The notes beneath the pieces are model-generated. The model ran no database searches, was not told the DNA's origin, and saw only the letters and a list, made by a program, of their open reading frames with translations. Positions 6,658 through 8,614 of a stretch of DNA of 8,614 nt are shown piece by piece. Both the position numbers and the translations under genes were made by a program. Source of the DNA: Methanocorpusculum sp. (GTDB lineage Archaea > Halobacteriota > Methanomicrobia > Methanomicrobiales > Methanocorpusculaceae). The stretch is taken from assembly GCA_029987045.1 (NCBI GenBank), contig DALTWN010000035.1, forward strand, positions 1 to 8,614, in the 5' to 3' direction. Position 1 is the stretch's first letter. The number at the start of each line of letters is the position of its first letter.

Positions 6658-8487
6658 ATGAACTACGAAGCATTAGGACTGAAAGCAGGTATCGAAATCC
6701 ACCAGCAACTCAATACCAAGGAAAAGCTGTTCTGCCATTCGCCCACCGTCATCCGCAACACCGATGAACACTACGGCGTCGTCCAGCGCTATCTGCGCAC
6801 TGCCGCATCCGAGACGGGAGACGTCGACCGTGCGGCAGCAGAAGAAGCGATGCAGCACCGTCTGTTCTCCTACTATACCTACGACACGACCGGGTTGGTC
6901 GAAATCGATGAAGAACCGCCGGCACCGCTGAACCGCGAAGCGCTCGATATCGTGCTGACCATCGCAAAGATGTTTGCCATGACCCCGCTACCGGAAATCC
7001 ACACCATGCGCAAGATGATCGTGGACGGATCCGCCACCAGCGGATTCCAGCGTACCGCTCTCGTCGCACTGAACGGCAAGATCGCGAACACCTGCCGTAT
7101 CGAAACGGTAGCGGTCGAGGAAGAGGCATGCCAGCGTGTGGAAGACACCATCTTCTCCGTTGACCGTCTGGGAATCCCGCTGATCGAGATCACCACGGCA
7201 CCGTGCATGAAGACCCCGCAGGAAGTCCATGATGTCGCACAGTACATCGGTATGATCCTGCGGTCGACCGGAAAAGTAAAACGCGGCCTTGGAACCATCA
7301 GACAGGATGTCAACGTTTCCATTGCGAACGGTGCACGTGTCGAAATCAAAGGTGTCCAGGAACTCGACCTGATTGCCGAAGTCGTCGAACGCGAAGTTCA
7401 GCGTCAGCTGTCGCTTCTTGCAATCCGCGACGAACTGCTTGCACGCAAAGCATCGGTTCCCGGCATGGTCTTCGATGTCACCAAGACATTCGAAGGCACG
7501 CAGTCCAATGTCCTGAAACGTGCAAAATGCATCCTCGGAACCGTCCTTCGCGGTTTCAACGGACTCGTCGGTACGGAAATCCAGCCGGGCAGACGTCTCG
7601 GTTCCGAAATGTCCGACTACGCCAAGAAATGCGGAGTCGGCGGCCTGTTCCATACCGATGAACTGCCGGCATACGGCGTAACCGCGGAAGAAGTCGAAAA
7701 ACTCAGAAAAGAAGTCGGAGCAGGACCGTTCGATGCAGTCATCATCGTTGCGGATACCGAAAAGAAATGCCGGTGCGCCATGAAGATGATTCTTCGCCGT
7801 GCCGAAATGGCATTCGAAGGAGTTCCGGAAGAAACCCGTAAGATGCTGGAAGGCGGATCTACCGCATACATGCGTCCGCTTCCGGGTGCAGCACGTATGT
7901 ATCCGGAAACCGATGTACTGCCGGTTCCGGTCACCGCAAAACACTTCGACGAGATCGTGAAACCGGAACTCCTGACCGACAAGACCGTACGGTTCATGGC
8001 AGAATACGGCATGGATGAAGCCCTGGCTCATCAGATCGTCTACTCTGAAAAACTGCCGCTGTTCGAACGTGCAGTCGCAGAAGGCATCAAACCGATGTTC
8101 GCCGCACGCACGATTCTTGCTTCCCTGAAGGAACTTTCTCGTGCCGGCCAGGATGCATCCAAGCTTTCCGACGACAGCATCATTGCGGTCATGAAAGCCG
8201 TTGAAGGCGGCAGTGCCGCAAAAGAGGCGGTGCTGGAAATCCTGACCGCCTGCGCGAAAGGTATGTCGGTAAAGGATGCAATCGCCAAGGTTGCACCGGC
8301 ATTCTCCCGTGAAGAGCTTGGAATCCTCGTGAAAGCCATCGTCACCGACCGTGCGGATTTCATCAAAGAACGTGGAAAAGCCGCATTAGGACCGGTTATG
8401 GGCGTAGTTATGAAGGAAGTCCGCGGCAGAATCGACGGTAAAATCGTCTCGGAAGTACTGAATAACGAGCTGGAGAAGCTCCTCTGA
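6658..8487 (+). CDS. gatE: Glutamyl-tRNA(Gln) amidotransferase subunit E
   Basis: GatE binds tRNA(Gln), uses ATP to phosphorylate the attached glutamate, and amidates it with ammonia from GatD, since archaea generally lack a glutaminyl-tRNA synthetase. The 609-aa protein contains a GatB-like kinase cradle: GLKAGIEIHQQLNTKEKLF (7-25), EIDEEPPAPLN (82-92), MIVDGSATSGFQRT (120-133), IPLIEITTAP (173-182), GLGTIRQDVNVSI (210-222) and EIKGVQELDLI (229-239). Residues about 270-405 are the AspRS-type GAD insertion that separates GatE from GatB (SEMSDYAKKCGVGGLFHTDE, 316-335). YPETDVLPVPV (415-425) returns to the cradle, and a helical and YqeY-like tail ends KAALGPVMGVVMKEVRG (574-590). Length is that of the family. 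The ATG directly follows the gatD TAA, with GGGGGGA (6644-6650) as Shine-Dalgarno. The tail is important for tRNA D-loop recognition in known GatE. Confidence 0.97.
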   Translation: MNYEALGLKAGIEIHQQLNTKEKLFCHSPTVIRNTDEHYGVVQRYLRTAASETGDVDRAAAEEAMQHRLFSYYTYDTTGLVEIDEEPPAPLNREALDIVLTIAKMFAMTPLPEIHTMRKMIVDGSATSGFQRTALVALNGKIANTCRIETVAVEEEACQRVEDTIFSVDRLGIPLIEITTAPCMKTPQEVHDVAQYIGMILRSTGKVKRGLGTIRQDVNVSIANGARVEIKGVQELDLIAEVVEREVQRQLSLLAIRDELLARKASVPGMVFDVTKTFEGTQSNVLKRAKCILGTVLRGFNGLVGTEIQPGRRLGSEMSDYAKKCGVGGLFHTDELPAYGVTAEEVEKLRKEVGAGPFDAVIIVADTEKKCRCAMKMILRRAEMAFEGVPEETRKMLEGGSTAYMRPLPGAARMYPETDVLPVPVTAKHFDEIVKPELLTDKTVRFMAEYGMDEALAHQIVYSEKLPLFERAVAEGIKPMFAARTILASLKELSRAGQDASKLSDDSIIAVMKAVEGGSAAKEAVLEILTACAKGMSVKDAIAKVAPAFSREELGILVKAIVTDRADFIKERGKAALGPVMGVVMKEVRGRIDGKIVSEVLNNELEKLL

Positions 8488-8505
8488 GCACCCCCAGAAG
8501 AAAGA

Positions 8506-8515
8506 TAATATTTAA
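8506..8515 (+). promoter_or_regulatory. TATA box for the small gene after gatE
   Basis: TAATATTTAA lies 19 bases after the gatE stop. A start site about 25 bases further on would fall at roughly 8534-8538, just before the AAAGGAG Shine-Dalgarno, giving a very short leader. No oligo-T stop separates it from gatE, so read-through from the operon is also possible. Confidence 0.6.
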
Positions 8516-8536
8516 GTGAGAGCGCAACCAAGAAAT

Positions 8537-8543
8537 AAAGGAG
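8537..8543 (+). promoter_or_regulatory. Ribosome binding site AAAGGAG
   Basis: AAAGGAG is the strongest Shine-Dalgarno in the window, six bases before the ATG at 8550. It fixes that start and suggests the small protein is made at high level compared with argH or the methyltransferase, which lack one. Confidence 0.75.
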
Positions 8544-8549
8544 TTCAAT

Positions 8550-8614
8550 ATGGGAAAAACTGGAAGTATTAACTGGCATCAGGTTAAAGGTGTCAACGGC
8601 CAGATTCGCCTTGT
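8550..8614 (+). CDS. 5' end of a small conserved methanogen protein (DUF5350-like)
   Basis: Twenty-one codons plus two bases are present before the window ends, beginning MGKTGSINWHQVKG. This start resembles short (roughly 50-60 aa) basic proteins of unknown function conserved in methanogens that I recall as DUF5350; the assignment rests on the N-terminus only. The visible part is basic and polar with Gly-rich turns, with no signal peptide or membrane segment. It has its own TATA box and a strong Shine-Dalgarno, so it is probably transcribed separately from gatE. The C-terminus and true length cannot be seen. Confidence 0.7.
   Translation, partial: MGKTGSINWHQVKGVNGQIRL

Noticed and set aside
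6988..8031. 347-codon open frame on the minus strand
   Set aside because: It lies wholly antisense to gatE, whose family motifs are unmistakable. The product is rich in Phe, Cys, Asp and His with no recognisable domain, as expected from the reverse complement of biased codons.
8472..8482. GGAG-AAG-CTCC mini hairpin at the end of gatE
   Set aside because: Only 4 bp with a 3-base loop, inside coding sequence and without a T tract after it, so it does not support a terminator call.
1..8614. tRNA genes, CRISPR repeats, insertion sequences or attachment sites
   Set aside because: I saw no cloverleaf-type sequence, regularly spaced repeats, transposase-like protein or flanking terminal repeats on reading both strands.

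Overview
The window looks like chromosome from a methanogenic archaeon, most likely of the order Methanomicrobiales (Methanocorpusculum-like; this is from my recognition of the proteins, not from a search). The evidence is a GatD/GatE pair, the archaea-specific two-subunit Glu-tRNA(Gln) amidotransferase; an archaeal Trm-G10 tRNA methyltransferase; AT-rich TATA-type boxes in place of bacterial -35/-10 promoters; and oligo-T transcription stops. I see no mobile element, CRISPR array, tRNA or rRNA gene. This is mostly core genome with a less familiar flank.

Layout. Bases 1-74 are the 3' end of an unrecognised plus-strand gene. Bases 75-150 are a convergent intergenic stretch with a TTTTTTAAAAA tract and a 7-bp hairpin, which can end transcription from both sides. 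Bases 151-3823 hold four minus-strand genes, read from 3823 down to 151: a GNAT acetyltransferase, a soluble DUF2156 (phosphatidylglycerol lysyltransferase C-terminal-like) protein, the tRNA guanine-10 methyltransferase, and a 458-aa hypothetical protein. That last protein has Lys/Pro-rich tails and a core resembling a degenerate PD-(D/E)XK nuclease. Gaps between these genes are 7 bp, 29 bp and an 8-bp overlap, so they probably form an operon, with a possible internal promoter before the methyltransferase. Bases 3824-3949 are a divergent promoter region with a small direct/inverted repeat. Bases 3950-8487 hold argH, gatD and gatE, joined by an ATGA overlap and then by direct abutment. After gatE comes a clear promoter and Shine-Dalgarno for a small methanogen-type protein cut off by the window end.

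Function. The plus-strand operon combines the last step of arginine synthesis (argininosuccinate to arginine plus fumarate) with the enzyme that converts Glu-tRNA(Gln) to Gln-tRNA(Gln). The minus-strand set combines tRNA modification with two GNAT-fold proteins, one of a class that in bacteria uses aminoacyl-tRNA, plus a possible nucleic-acid-binding protein. tRNA biology is therefore the common thread on both sides of the divergent promoter. The most uncertain and most interesting gene is the 458-aa protein; the rest is largely conventional.
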